Shown here in pieces: positions 49,490-62,000 of a stretch of 64,000 nt of DNA. Under the pieces are notes generated by a model. It did no database searches, was not told the origin of the DNA, and saw only the letters and a list, made by a program, of their open reading frames with translations. The number at the start of each line of letters is the position of its first letter. Position 1 is the first letter of the stretch. This DNA is from Ciona intestinalis. Its lineage: Eukaryota > Chordata > Ascidiacea > Phlebobranchia > Cionidae. The position numbers and the translations under genes are program-made. The stretch spans positions 957,534 to 1,021,533 of the forward strand of contig NC_020168.2 of NCBI RefSeq assembly GCF_000224145.3, read 5' to 3'.

Positions 49490-50943
49490 AGATATCAACT
49501 GATATCCGAGCGCTCCGAACCACTTTACTAACGCTCAAACGGATATATCAGAGTCGTATAAACACCGAGTAGTCCAACTGCCGTCTATGTGTGTCCAAAA
49601 CAGAGCAAAATTGGTGACTTTGACAATGGGTTCAAACGAACTTGTTAAGTTTTGTTTGTGTTTTCCTATTGTGGGAAGGTGAAAAACAGCTTCTATTTAC
49701 TTTACCAAACATTTTTTAGAAAAAATGTATAAATTTAGCCGCATTAAATGACTAAAATGTCGCAAATCAACCGCTTCTAATTCTAATTTTTGACTTTTTT
49801 TGACACAGAAAACAAATAACACATGTTTTTTACATTTTTCAACCTTTAAATTTGTTTTTAGGCCCAAGTTTTTCTGTAATTTACCGAAAAACATACATTT
49901 TCCCTATGCCTACTGTGTTATTTTGGACCCAAATTGCCGTTCAATTTGTGTTTTACGTAACAATGGGTTGGACTACTCGGTATTTCTATGGCTCTGGGAT
50001 ATATGACTGTGGTGCACTGGGGGAGAAAATTAATAGCTCGCGAACATTGTGGTTAAACGCGAAAATTAAATACCGATCTCATTCCTTTCTCATTCAAGAG
50101 TTTGCAAATGTCGGCATAGTAAATTATAATCAACTAATAAATGAAGGGGGAAACTATATGAGCTATACTGAAATTGTTACAAAATACAACGTTAAAGATA
50201 ATAAGAGCGACTACGAACGCTATAACGAACTCATTAAATCTATACCTGAAAGCTGGGACACAGGCAATATTGTGATAGAGAACAACAGCACCAGTAGGGT
50301 GCAACAATTGTTAAATGGCCTAGGAGAATTAAATTCGACAAGCTCGATGTACCGAAGCATTGTTGCGGCGTCGGAGGACGCAAAAATGGTGCAATGATTG
50401 GGAACATAGGCGACTGGAAAAAAGTTTACATGAACAATTATTTTTGCACGTTGGAAACAAAATTAAGATTTTTTTCAAATAAAATTACAAAACCACGCTA
50501 TTGTAACAAATGAAAAACTTTTCAAATTGGGATTTAAAGACGCTGACCGATGCGTTTCATGCAAAATAGAAATAGAAACCTTATTACACGCGTTTTATTA
50601 TTGCCCGAAAGTTAAGGATTTCTGGTATAAAGTTGAAAACTGGATTTGTGCAAGGGTCCAGAGGCCCTTTAGTTTTCACTTAAGGTAGGCTACCATTTAT
50701 TTGGTATTACTGACCTTCTTGTGAATTGTTTATTATTGTGTGCACGATTCTGTATATACCGGTCTAGAATCCAAGCGAAACCACCTGATTTCAATATATT
50801 TAAATATGTGGGCGAACGTCCACACACTTCTTTAAGTGGGGTGCAACCACCTGAACTGTGTACTTGTGGATTGCTTCCGCATAGTTGCCATTGTTTGTAT
50901 TAATTTATCGCTATAATAATAAAAAAAGATATCAACTGATATC
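49490..50943 (+). mobile_element. 5'-truncated LINE (L1/Tx1-like) with target-site duplication
   Basis: The open stretch 49852-50397 reads like the C-terminal part of a LINE reverse-transcriptase protein (LWLNAKI, GIVNYNQLINEGG, YNELIKSIPESW). A stop follows, then shifted frames with a retained zinc-knuckle-like block (CVSCKIEIETLLHAFYYCP, FWYKVENW) near 50550-50650. AGATATCAACTGATATC occurs at 49490-49506 and again at 50927-50943. The second copy comes directly after an A-rich tail (ATAATAATAAAAAA). That is the signature of target-primed insertion. The copy cannot encode a working protein. Confidence 0.8.
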
Positions 50944-51061
50944 ACTAGCCGAGTTTGGCAGTCAGACTGACCGGTTGCAATATTATTCGTTTCGGGACAG
51001 CATGAAGAACGGAAATAAACCGAACCCAAGTTACATATCGCGGTTAATGGGTATTAACTGT

Positions 51062-51351
51062 CCAGCAGCGCGTAGCACAATTGGTTAGCAAACCTGCCTC
51101 GAACCCAGAGGCAATGGGTTTAAGACTCATCGTTGCTACCATTGTGAGCGTATATGTGTCCTTTGGCAAGACACCTAACGCCGATTGCTTCAACCCAGTG
51201 GTCACTAGTGGGTTGTCAAATTATCAGCCCCCCATAAAAAATAATCATCTACAGTTCTACAAAGTAACATACACTTGGACTTGGTAACTCGTAAGCTGAC
51301 GCGAGGTGTATGAATATCCGTGTTTTAACGACTGTCGTTTTTCGGTGTCGT
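51062..51351 (+). mobile_element. SINE copy
   Basis: The head is GCGCGTAGCACAATTGGTTAGC with a decayed B-box (GGGTTTAAGAC). The body has GTGTCCTTTGGCAAGACACC and CAACCCAGTGGTCACTAGTG. The tail runs through CGCGAGGTGTATGAATATCC. It is the same family as 1504-1893. Confidence 0.8.
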
Positions 51352-51837
51352 GATATAGGTACTTTCCATCCCGGTTGATATATTTGTATCGGGCGCTATT
51401 GCGCATGCGCTGAGACACTCAGACCAAATATAATATGAGCTTTAATAAATACGTACCGGCTGAAAAAAGTTCCGGGGATAAATATTATACAAAACATATT
51501 TCACGATCTGTATTGTTGGCGTCGCTAGAAGAATAAAATGTAACTGATAAGAAACTGACTGCAAATGCAGCTTTCGACAAAGGTTGTATATACTACAGCA
51601 GTCAGAAAATAAATAAAAAGAAAACGTGACCGAACAAGTCCGAGTTTCAAACAAACGAGACCAAAACGGAAGTATAAAAAACAATAGGCCACGTGGTTAC
51701 CTGTACGGTTTACAAAAGGGATGGCCTTTTATTAGATGGTACAACAACTTTTTTTTCTGTCAAAGCTGCAAACAGACTCATCCCAAAGTTAGTATAGGTC
51801 TATATCTATACTAACTTTGACTCATCCTATTGAAGTC

Positions 51838-52030
51838 ACGTGTTGTGCGGATCGCTAAATAACTTCTCGTGTGTTTTATTATATTTTATTTAATTGTTGT
51901 CAATTAGTAAAGGAATGATAGTACTGATAGTACTAATTCGTGGTATTACCCAAAAACCGTCATACATTTTGATTTTGGAAATATTTGGCAATATGTAATT
52001 AAGTGTCCCATCTTCCCCCATTGTACTATA
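51838..52030. mobile_element. MITE family B, half copy
   Basis: GTTGTGCGGATCGCTAAATA, TCTCGTGTGTTTTATT and the end AAGTGTCCCATCTTCCCCCA...TACTATA match family B in the inverse orientation. The other half is absent. Confidence 0.65.
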
Positions 52031-53046
52031 TTTACATTTACAGTATTCTGCAAACTACAAATTTTCATCTGCTTAGCACCTTAGCCTACAATTTCGAGTT
52101 GATTTACCTGTTTAATAAATACTGTGTAAGAAAATATTTTTAAAATCAAAACATTTTGAGCGGAAAATGGCAATAACGTTGCCTTTCACGTAACAACAAG
52201 TTGTTCTATTCGGGTTTCTATAACCTAAGGCCATATATACTGACATTGGCTTCGACTAGAGATGAAGAAACATACGTTAGTATATATTTAACCTATTTTC
52301 CTAATAGTTTTTTGATATTTGCATAACCTATATTTCATTTTATTCTTTCTATCTTTAACAGTGCCCCCAAGTACTTTAAATTGTACGTTCTAAGCAACAT
52401 GGGATAAAGTCAAGGAACCCTTCACCTTGACAAAACCGAGCTGCAGGCATCACAATGATTAATATTTGAAATCAATAATGAACGAACTCAAACAATCAAT
52501 TCTAACCCGAGATTACACTTGCTGCCCATTTTCGTTTTTGTTCTTTATTTTAGTATTATTCCAGGTTTCTTTAAACCATGATGTGTAGGCCATTATCTAA
52601 ATCTTACATAAGTGTGCCTTGGAAAGTCTTTATTGTAAACTTTGGTGGCATTTTTTTAGGGGGGTTGTTTATCCATCATGCTCTGTCAACCTTCTTTAAG
52701 GCTGACTCCCCCCATTGTACGGGTTGTGTCCTGACGCACACTTTTCTTCCAATCAGAACTTTAATGTTTAATTTGCTTAACCGAATATCATGCATGCGGC
52801 AGGGCTCAACAAAACACAACAGTTGAACTGCATATCACAACATTCTCCAAGTGCATATTATTTTCTTAACCCAACGGCAACACGAATAATTCCTAATAAC
52901 ATGCATGTGTATGTTAAAAAATACTTTGTTAAAAAATAATGCGATAGAACTGGCAGTGTTGTAACATAAACATGTGCTTATTGCTGCATCAATTAGAAAG
53001 CTTTACAGAAATATTCATCTCACCAAAACTAGAAGAAAAAAAATTT

Positions 53047-56000
53047 CTAAATTCTTTTTGTTTCAACATAACCATACTTTTTTAAAACATTGGACTCTTC
53101 ATAGCAAGCTAATGATAAACATTTCTTGTTCATTAGTGCTGATCCAATGCCTATGGTAGAAGCAGATGGTAGTTGTATAAACACTGTAGCTACACCTGCT
53201 TGTCCATCGCTTGTTGGTTCAAAAGATAAAGGACCATGAACTCTGCTTTGTATTCTTTTAAAAAAATGCTTGTTTCTAAAACTTGATTGACTTCTTAAGC
53301 TTCTGCCTGATAATCTTGGTGAGGATGGTTTGTAAATGACAGGTGTTGATACGCAATGAGGAAGTTCAATACTTTCATTTACACTTGTCTTTGATTCGAG
53401 ACCTGACACAAAATTTAGAATTTCTTTCTTTTCTTCAGTAGAATTAACATTAGAAGCAACATGCAGAAATTCATCATTGCCATCAACACCACTGGAAAGA
53501 TTTTGCAGTAATGGAACATTGTGTTCCAAATATTCTTCTGTTATATGTTTTTCAACATTGTTTTTATCTGATTTACTGTAAGTGCAGTGCAATCTGAAAT
53601 GAAAATATAGCAGAAATGTGACCAATTGCTAGAAGTGTGATAAAGCAAGTATAAAAGGTTTTAACTTATGCTCCTACCTTAATCTAGTTTGTTGTTTTGT
53701 AGATTTGGTTACATTTGATCTCTGATCTGACGTATCCATCAAATTTAAAATACCATGACAAGCACATTGTTTTCTCATTACAGAGGTAAACCCATCGGGA
53801 GTTTTATTTTCCAATGAGCATTTAAGTATAGGAGGAAGCAAAACTTTTGAAACGTTTCTACATACAAAATAAGGACATCACTTTCTTTCTTTAAGGAATT
53901 ATATTTTGGTATCAATATTAGTTCAATTTATAAACAATATCTTATGGATATATTTTATTCAAATGAAGTATTCCTTACAAGTAAAGTTAAACTTATAATT
54001 CTTTCATTACCTTTGATGCGTAGACATCTTTTTACTTGGCTCATCTTTTGATAAATAAGATAGTTTGGATTTTAAAATCTTTTTTGCGTCGGACTTGGTA
54101 TAGACTTCTGTGGTTGATGAATGGCTTATATACAAATATATACAAGCAAAAGGGCGACTGAAACAAATTGTTATATACATTAGTTTGGAGTTAAAACAGA
54201 TTAATGAAAGCATCTTAATTATCCTTTCAGTGGCAGGTCAACAACAGTTGTTATAACGCTGTTTTTCTGTTTGAAACATACACCCCTGTCCTATGTACCC
54301 TTGTGAGTCAATACTTTTTTTGGATTTTTTTTAAATGTATAGCTGACAATTTAAACAACCCCAAATGACTAATTGTTGTGAAATTTTATGTTGACATCCT
54401 CGTAGAACACAGCACGGATCTCAAACTGTGTGATATTCTTTTATTCTCTTAGCAGGGCCGGAAAAAGTCAGTTCATTTACCACGACCCGTGGTCCACGGG
54501 TGTTCTGTTTCATACACCTCGTGCCATCTTACAAGTTATAAAAAATATAAGTTGTGGGTGAATGTTATTTTAGACTTTCTGTTTTATGTATGGCTGACAA
54601 CTTAGTCTTAGGCAACCCACAAGTGACCACTGGGTTGGAGAAATTGCTGTTAAGTGTCTTGTCTAAGGACACATACGCACAAAATGCTAGCAACGATGAG
54701 CCTTGAACCCATTACCTCTAGGTTAAAAATACAATACCACAACATTCAAGCATGTTGAAAACTCATCATATACATTGCCACAATAACTAAAAAATCAACT
54801 AAATATTTACCTTGCCATGTGTTGAAGTTGAATGTGATGAGCTAACAAGTTCCGCTGTGCTGCAACAGCTTGTCTTATCTTCCAAGCTACAACACATATA
54901 GACAGAAAAAGGAAGAAACAAGAGAAAAATACAGAAAAAAAAACAAATAAGTCCACTCTAGTTTGGTCCTGTAAGAAATAAAAAAAATCCATTATAAAAC
55001 TTAATTGGAATTGAATTTAATATTATAGGATGACTCGTGACATCACAACAAATAACATGCTCACTGTGTTAACATTGTGACAGTTTGTTCTTGGAAACAA
55101 AAAAAGTTAAACATTCATTTTAAAAAACAAGTTTAGGAATGCACGAAAAAGTTCATAGTCCTTTCAGCTATGTTTGATCAAAAAAATAAAATTAAGTGTA
55201 ATAGTCTATACATCTTTAATGAAATCATGAATGTTTTAAGTAGTTTAGAAACCAAAAGCGCTCTAATGCATTACTGATTTTTTTCCTCCAATGGTTCTCA
55301 GTGGTTTATAAAACATGGATGATCGCAGTATATAGTATACAAAGTAGCAGTTTTTAACAACCATTTTTTTGATACTTTCGAGTGATGCAGAGACCATAAA
55401 GTTTAGACATTCTACCAACTACAATATGTATACTGTATTTATAAAATAAAAGTTTCATATTTCCCAAAAAATATTTTTTTATGTATATTTATATTTATCA
55501 TAAAAAGGCATTTATATAATTTTGAACCACAACAGCTTTGGATATGTTGTTGCACTATTAAATACCTAATAATGAGAGAAAGCGGGTGTTATATGAAATT
55601 CTACAAAGGCATTATTATGGCAAATATTAATATTTATAAAAGTATAATTCTAAAATACCTTTTTTTTAATTCATTAATGGAGTTTCTGTTTTGTAAATGG
55701 CAGTTTTTTTTGTGGCATAACCAGAAAGCATTGAAAAGGATCGTTAAAAAACGCTGCTCTGTATATTACGTGAATATGCTTCTTATATTTATTAGAAATG
55801 AAACCTGTCGAAACAATAGTCTTCCACTTGATGTTTTTTCCAACACACTTTTATTACTTGCTTCATATCGTAATTCACGTGATAGGATCACCACATAAAA
55901 AATTCCTGTTTCAAAGTTATATTGGGAGTGTGGGAAAGATACAACCAACATGTTTTGTAGATTCTGTACATGAAGCACTTTGTTTGGTGCTATTGTGGTG

Positions 56001-59000
56001 TAACTGTTGAAGCCCGAAGTGTTCAAATACATCACCTAAACATACCAAGCAGATTTAAACTTGAAAAATATAAAATAGGGACAGCATACAGGAAAACATT
56101 TTATATATATATAGTTCTTGTGTCACAGTAAGCACATATTGGATACTTCTATACAAGCGATGGTTGGTATTGCACAGACATATGTTGGCAACAAGTATTA
56201 CACATACGGTGTATCTTGTAAGATTTGTTTTACTGTTTTCTTTTAATCAAAACATTTTTTATAACTGATTAGCCTAACTATTTCAGGTACATTTATTCTA
56301 CTGCCAAAAATCATTTTACATCATTATTTGTGGACAGTAGAAAATCCTATCTAGGTATATTGCTGATTAGCCTAATTATGCAAACAACAGACCTAAGTTT
56401 AGGTAAGGATCATATGATCACATAAATATTCACAGTGTTACAATCTATATATTAATGATTGAACCAATAATTTTCAATTAGTGGAAGTTCTGTGCCGATT
56501 CTTTCAGTTATTATTTTTTTTATTAAAGGGAAATTCTGTGCAGTTCTGTGCAGAAGTTTTTGGTGGTAGCTTTTGAAAAATAAGTAATACACCAAGGCAA
56601 AAAATATTTTTACTTTAAATCCTACAATGTACTTAAAAGAGCATACCAAAAAAATTGTATACAGGTAGAGAGGCTTAAATGGTACAACCAAAGTTTCAAA
56701 AAAACAAAACAACTTTCAAATATCCTGGTCTACATATCTGGCCTGCTTGGAAAACATCACACTTTTTATTTAACCTTGTTTTGATATTGGCCGAAAAATG
56801 ACATTAGTTACACGGAGTTGCTAAAATGGATCACTAGATAAAAAGGTTTAAAAACCACTTTTACAGGTTATTGTTATGTAAACATTAATTATTTAAAATT
56901 GAAAAACAATACGTACATGATTGTCATGCAAGGAACCATCAGAATTGGAATTATTTAAAACACTTCGTTCAATTCGTCTACAAAATTACAACAAATCAAG
57001 TTATGTTGGTTTAGAAGCTGCTTTATATTAATACTACCTGTCTTGTAATGAATTATTATGTGATGCTGATATTTCAACCTTTTGTTCAAATGTGGAGTCT
57101 TCAACACTAAACAAAAGGTAGCGGATGATTAATGTATATTAGAACAATTGGATATCTAAGAAAAGCAGAAACATCGACAAGAAATCATAAATTCGTGAAG
57201 TTTTGACAAAAATGTAAAAGTAGGCTGTGAACGAGACTGTTTAAATGTATCCTAATGTGAATAAATACTTTACTTTTCCTTGTGGTGGAGGACCGGAGTT
57301 ATAGTTATAACATGATTTTATATAAGCTTAGATTTTATACTCCTCATGCTAAAAGGTTGGAAGATTAAATTTTTCTACATTACTGCAAAATTAAGGTGTC
57401 TTGGCCAAGACAGGTTTGCACCAACAATTGTAACAGCGGCAATTAAACATATAAATCGAAACGTATTATTCTAAAGTTAGTTACCAAGAAGTTGCAAGAA
57501 CTTACATGCGAAATACTGAATCTGAATCAGAAATAAAAATATCAACAGTTCCAGAAGATACTTCAACAATCAACCTCATATCAACATTCAAAAATTTGGG
57601 ATGAAGCGCAAATAAAATTGTTGAACCAGCTTTCATCTCCAACTTCTTGTTATAATCATGTGTGGCGCAACCAGGTAGAAGCGTTGGGTCAAAACACCAT
57701 TCATCATTTATACTGACCTGGATTAGCAATCAGATTACGTGTTACCAAGTTAGCATGGGTGTTTTAGGTGGGTGATTATGTTTATGGCAGCATAAAGCCT
57801 TACATCTGGTATCTTCTAGTTGAAACCAGGTAATAGATTATGAGAGAATTCAAAGATTAATTTAGTTCCAGTGAAAGAAAGTACACATTACAATTACATC
57901 TTACATACATATAAAAATTACAAATATTTATTTCAATACATATGTTTAAACAATAATTAACTTTGATGTTGTTCGAACAAAAACAATTTTTTTTTGTATC
58001 AAGCTTTTTTGGGGGTAAGTAAAGAAAATTTAAGTTCAATAAATATTTACCAGCCTGTAGCAATGTCCACCATTGATTGGATTTCCTTTAAATCCACCCT
58101 GGCATGCATCACATTGCTGTTGCCAACATTTATCATCAATATTTAAAAACCTCGATGGTTCATTACACAGCGGGTTGGACGTGGTGGTGTGGTTTCTACA
58201 ATTACACCAACTACCAGTAATCTTATCACAATTATCACCATGTCCATTGCAATAACACATGTGACAAGCTCCATTTAGCTGCAAAGTACATATTTTTATT
58301 TATAGTTACCATGTTTATCCGTTCAAGTTGGAACAACTCAAAAACACAGGTGTCATTACGCAAACCATTATGTGGTGGATTTATACATTGCATATTTGCT
58401 TGTGAATTAAAAGTAATTAAACTCTTTTGTGTAGGATTGTCAATTTGGACAATCATTAAGCGAAATGGGTTGTAGCAAACATTGTTAAGAGTCTTGCTCA
58501 AAAGCTAACCACAATGGCACCACTAATGAGCTGTAACTTCCAAATCCAATATGTAAATTCACTGCTACCATTAGAGACTATGTGTGTCCTTAACTTAACA
58601 CTAACTGCTTATTGCTCACTAATATGTTGTCTAAATTGGCATCCATATAAAATTAATAAACAACAAAATCCACCATAAAATATCCATCAATGCATTCATT
58701 GCAATAATCTCCCGAACTATTTCCATCACAATCCACACAAACAGCATCATCAACATGAGACGGTCCATATAAATTGATTGTTTGACTGCGATAAAAGGTT
58801 AAGGTAGATTTTCTGACACAAACATTTGATCGTTGGTTGCATACAACCTGTAACAATGACAAGCATTTTTCTAAGATGATAAATTTAAACAAGCATGTGG
58901 GAATAACAGGAAACAAAGTGAGTAAAACACACTATAAAACTACTCAGAAAGGTAGAAAAAAGTATTATAAATACACAATCAATACAAATAAAGAGCAGGT

Positions 59001-62000
59001 GTAATGTATTTTAACGGATTAGGTTTTATTAACACTGTAGTAAATTCTAGAGAATCTCGAAGCTAGCTTTAAAGAGTTTTGATGCAAAATCATACTAATA
59101 TTAAAACTACTAGTCTACCCCAAATACACTTTATAATACTTTGTTTCATGAGTACAATAATGTGTTGCAAAAACTTGTTGTCATCCTTAAAGAACCAACA
59201 TATGCAATCATGACTGTATAAAATACACAATTAGCTTTTTCACATGGTCAAAAAACAGAGTCTTGCCGAATTTTGGGAAACTTTTTGTTGAGTAATAATT
59301 TAAAAACGCAGCTAAATAAGCATGAGGTAAAATATGCATAAATAGAAACACTTACATGACAAGGAACACAAGTTTGATTGTTGATTGGATTCCCAACATA
59401 TCCGTGTTTACATCGGTCACAACTTTCACCCACTGTGTTATGAAGGCAATCCGTGCAACTTAACACACAAGGTTGAATTTAAGTTCAAACAATGGAAATT
59501 ATAAAAAGCAAGATTATTGACTTTTATCAGAATCAAAATAAACTGAAATTACACATATTGAACACACTTTGTTTGGAATTTTAATGTTTCTTGAATTTAT
59601 AAAGTTATATTAAAACATGGTCCAGAAATACATACTTGTAAGTATCAGGTGTCAACTCAATACAATCACTATGGTGATTACACGGACATAGCAGGTCACA
59701 TGATTCACCAGTATACCCGAAGTTACATTGACAAACATCTGGCCTTATACAATCACCCTTCACACAACCTGTTGAAAACATATTTTAACTTTTGCTGAGA
59801 AGCAATTTTTTAAACTAACAAACAAACCTGATTGACAGTGCGGTTTACACAACAATGTTATATTGTCTCTGGTGTAGCCGGGTGCACAAACACACTCAAA
59901 TGCATCATGGGTATCTTGGCAATCCTCATTGTCTTGATTTTGACAACTTGCATGTCCATTCAAACATTCATTCTCTTGTGGACATGAAATGAACCACCAT
60001 TGTGATGAATCAACTGCTTGCAAATCAATAGGAGCCTAAACGTAAGAAAAAATTGAAATGAATAGTTAGTTTGCTAGATAGAATTATGTTACCAGGTAAG
60101 TGCCGGCGGTACATTCACCGTGACCAGATCCATCGTCATTACCCACCCAACCACAGCCTTCATTCAACAAACAATGATTGCAATATGTGAAGTAACTGCA
60201 TGGTGTTGGACATTGAGAACCAAGTTGAACCACATGGCCACACAGACCAGCGCTACATTGAAGAATACTCTCAACAACTGACATACATTTGTTTACTTGA
60301 GTACTCCACAAGCAAACAGAAATATCATCATAATTAGACAAACAAGTATTGCAGGAAGTAAAAATAGAACATTGCTGGAAACACATTGTATAGTTATGTA
60401 TTGCTAGAGGAGCAGTCTTTTTCACTTGTGTTGTATTGTTTGTATTTTCTTCACAATATCCATTCTTGTTATGAGATGTTACATTACCGGGCACCCAGTG
60501 ACAATGTGCAGAGTTATAACAATCCTCACAATCCATATCACTACATACAGAACATGCTGTAAATATAAATCAATTAGTCTAATAACAACTACCAATACTT
60601 GGCTACATTGTGTACAATATATCATTGTTGGTGATTGGTTACATGGCATTTGTAATAGTTTGTTGAAAATTTAACATACTATTTATTATCAAAGGTAAAA
60701 ATTGTAATATAACTTATTTCTACATTCATTTGCTTTTATTTCTACATTCTATGCTCCCTTGTTTACCAAATGAATGAATATTTTCCATGGTTTCATTGTT
60801 TGAACACTGGTTCACAACACATTGGTCATTTATCCACATACAGCTGCGTTGATAAGAAAAATGCAAGTTGCATTCTCGACATGATCTGTAACATATGGAG
60901 CTTTTTAATATTTGCATATAACTAATATAACTATCTAAGCATGATAGAGCAACTCAAGAATTCCAAACCTGACCACAGGTGTTCAACTGCATATTGAAGT
61001 ACTTGCAAATAATTAGGTATGTACATTTTTTATCTGTATTCATGCCCGTTTCCCCAAGCTATTAGTAACCACTGAGTTAAAAAATCAAGACTGTCATTAC
61101 TTTGCCCAAGAACACACATCAATAATAGAGAAGCAACAAGCTTTGAATATTGATTTTTTTATTATGTTCCAATATAAACTTACTTCAAATCATTACATAA
61201 TACCGTTGGTTCATTTCTTCCTTCGAGAACCTCTTCGTTAAGCTGCTGAGCATCAGTCAAACTGCAGCTTGCATTAAACATCTACACAATCATGTTTTTA
61301 ATAAAAAAAAATTTTAATACTTTTCGTCAATATATTTTATGGTCAACTAACAAATGATGTGTCTATGTCCACCATAATAAAGATGGAATATAACTTCAAG
61401 ATTTTTATTCAAGCATTATATTGTTGTTGCATTATATTGTTAAATTCCTGAATCTACTACCATTGGGAAACAGTTGGATTTATTAAATGGGCAAACAAGC
61501 GTATAATAAAATTTTAAATGTGGTTGAAGATGCTTAAAGGTGACCTAAAGATACCCCAAAGTTTTCCAAAACTAAACAGCTTCTGAAAAAAGTGCAATCA
61601 ACAAAGCTACATCAACGTTCAGTTTTATTTCTATGGTGAAATACCAGATCTAACGTTGAACGCAGAATTTTTGCACACATTCTTAAAGTTAATGAATGTC
61701 AATTTTTTTCATCCTAAAATGTTTCTTTGTCTACATGATACCTTCTATTCTATTTTAAAATAATCTGGCATTCAGGTTGAAAATAAATTACTCCAGCGGT
61801 TCAAATTCACCAGATTTTTTTAGAGGCTGTTACGTGTTTAAAAACCTTGGTGGTACCTTTAGATCACATTTCTAAAAGAGTATTCTAAAAGTACAGCATC
61901 CCATTAGTGCATCTACAACCTACGTGTAAATGATTGTAGAAGAGTCCATCATAATTTCCACTATAAACATAAATATATAAACCTTCTGTTGTTGTATTAA

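Larger units (their letters stand above)
49142..53046. other. Intergenic region between SNRNP200 start and MEGF8 end
   Basis: Beyond the LINE, SINE and MITE pieces I see no gene. The SNRNP200 promoter should lie just right of 49141. No TATA box is evident. The stretch 52031-53046 is plain AT-rich DNA and should hold the MEGF8 3' untranslated region (transcribed leftwards). Confidence 0.5.

Noticed and set aside
55858..56035. Earlier donor at 55857 for the MEGF8 exon starting at 56035
   Set aside because: It leaves phase 1, which runs into a stop in the transmembrane exon. The donor after 55805 restores phase 0 and the conserved LLFRQDQ sequence.
58235..58501. Open frame on the minus strand that looks like an extra MEGF8 exon (cysteines, GTAACT donor)
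   Set aside because: Its upstream part is SINE-derived, and exons 58847-58674 and 58278-58051 join in phase to give a continuous laminin-EGF module without it.
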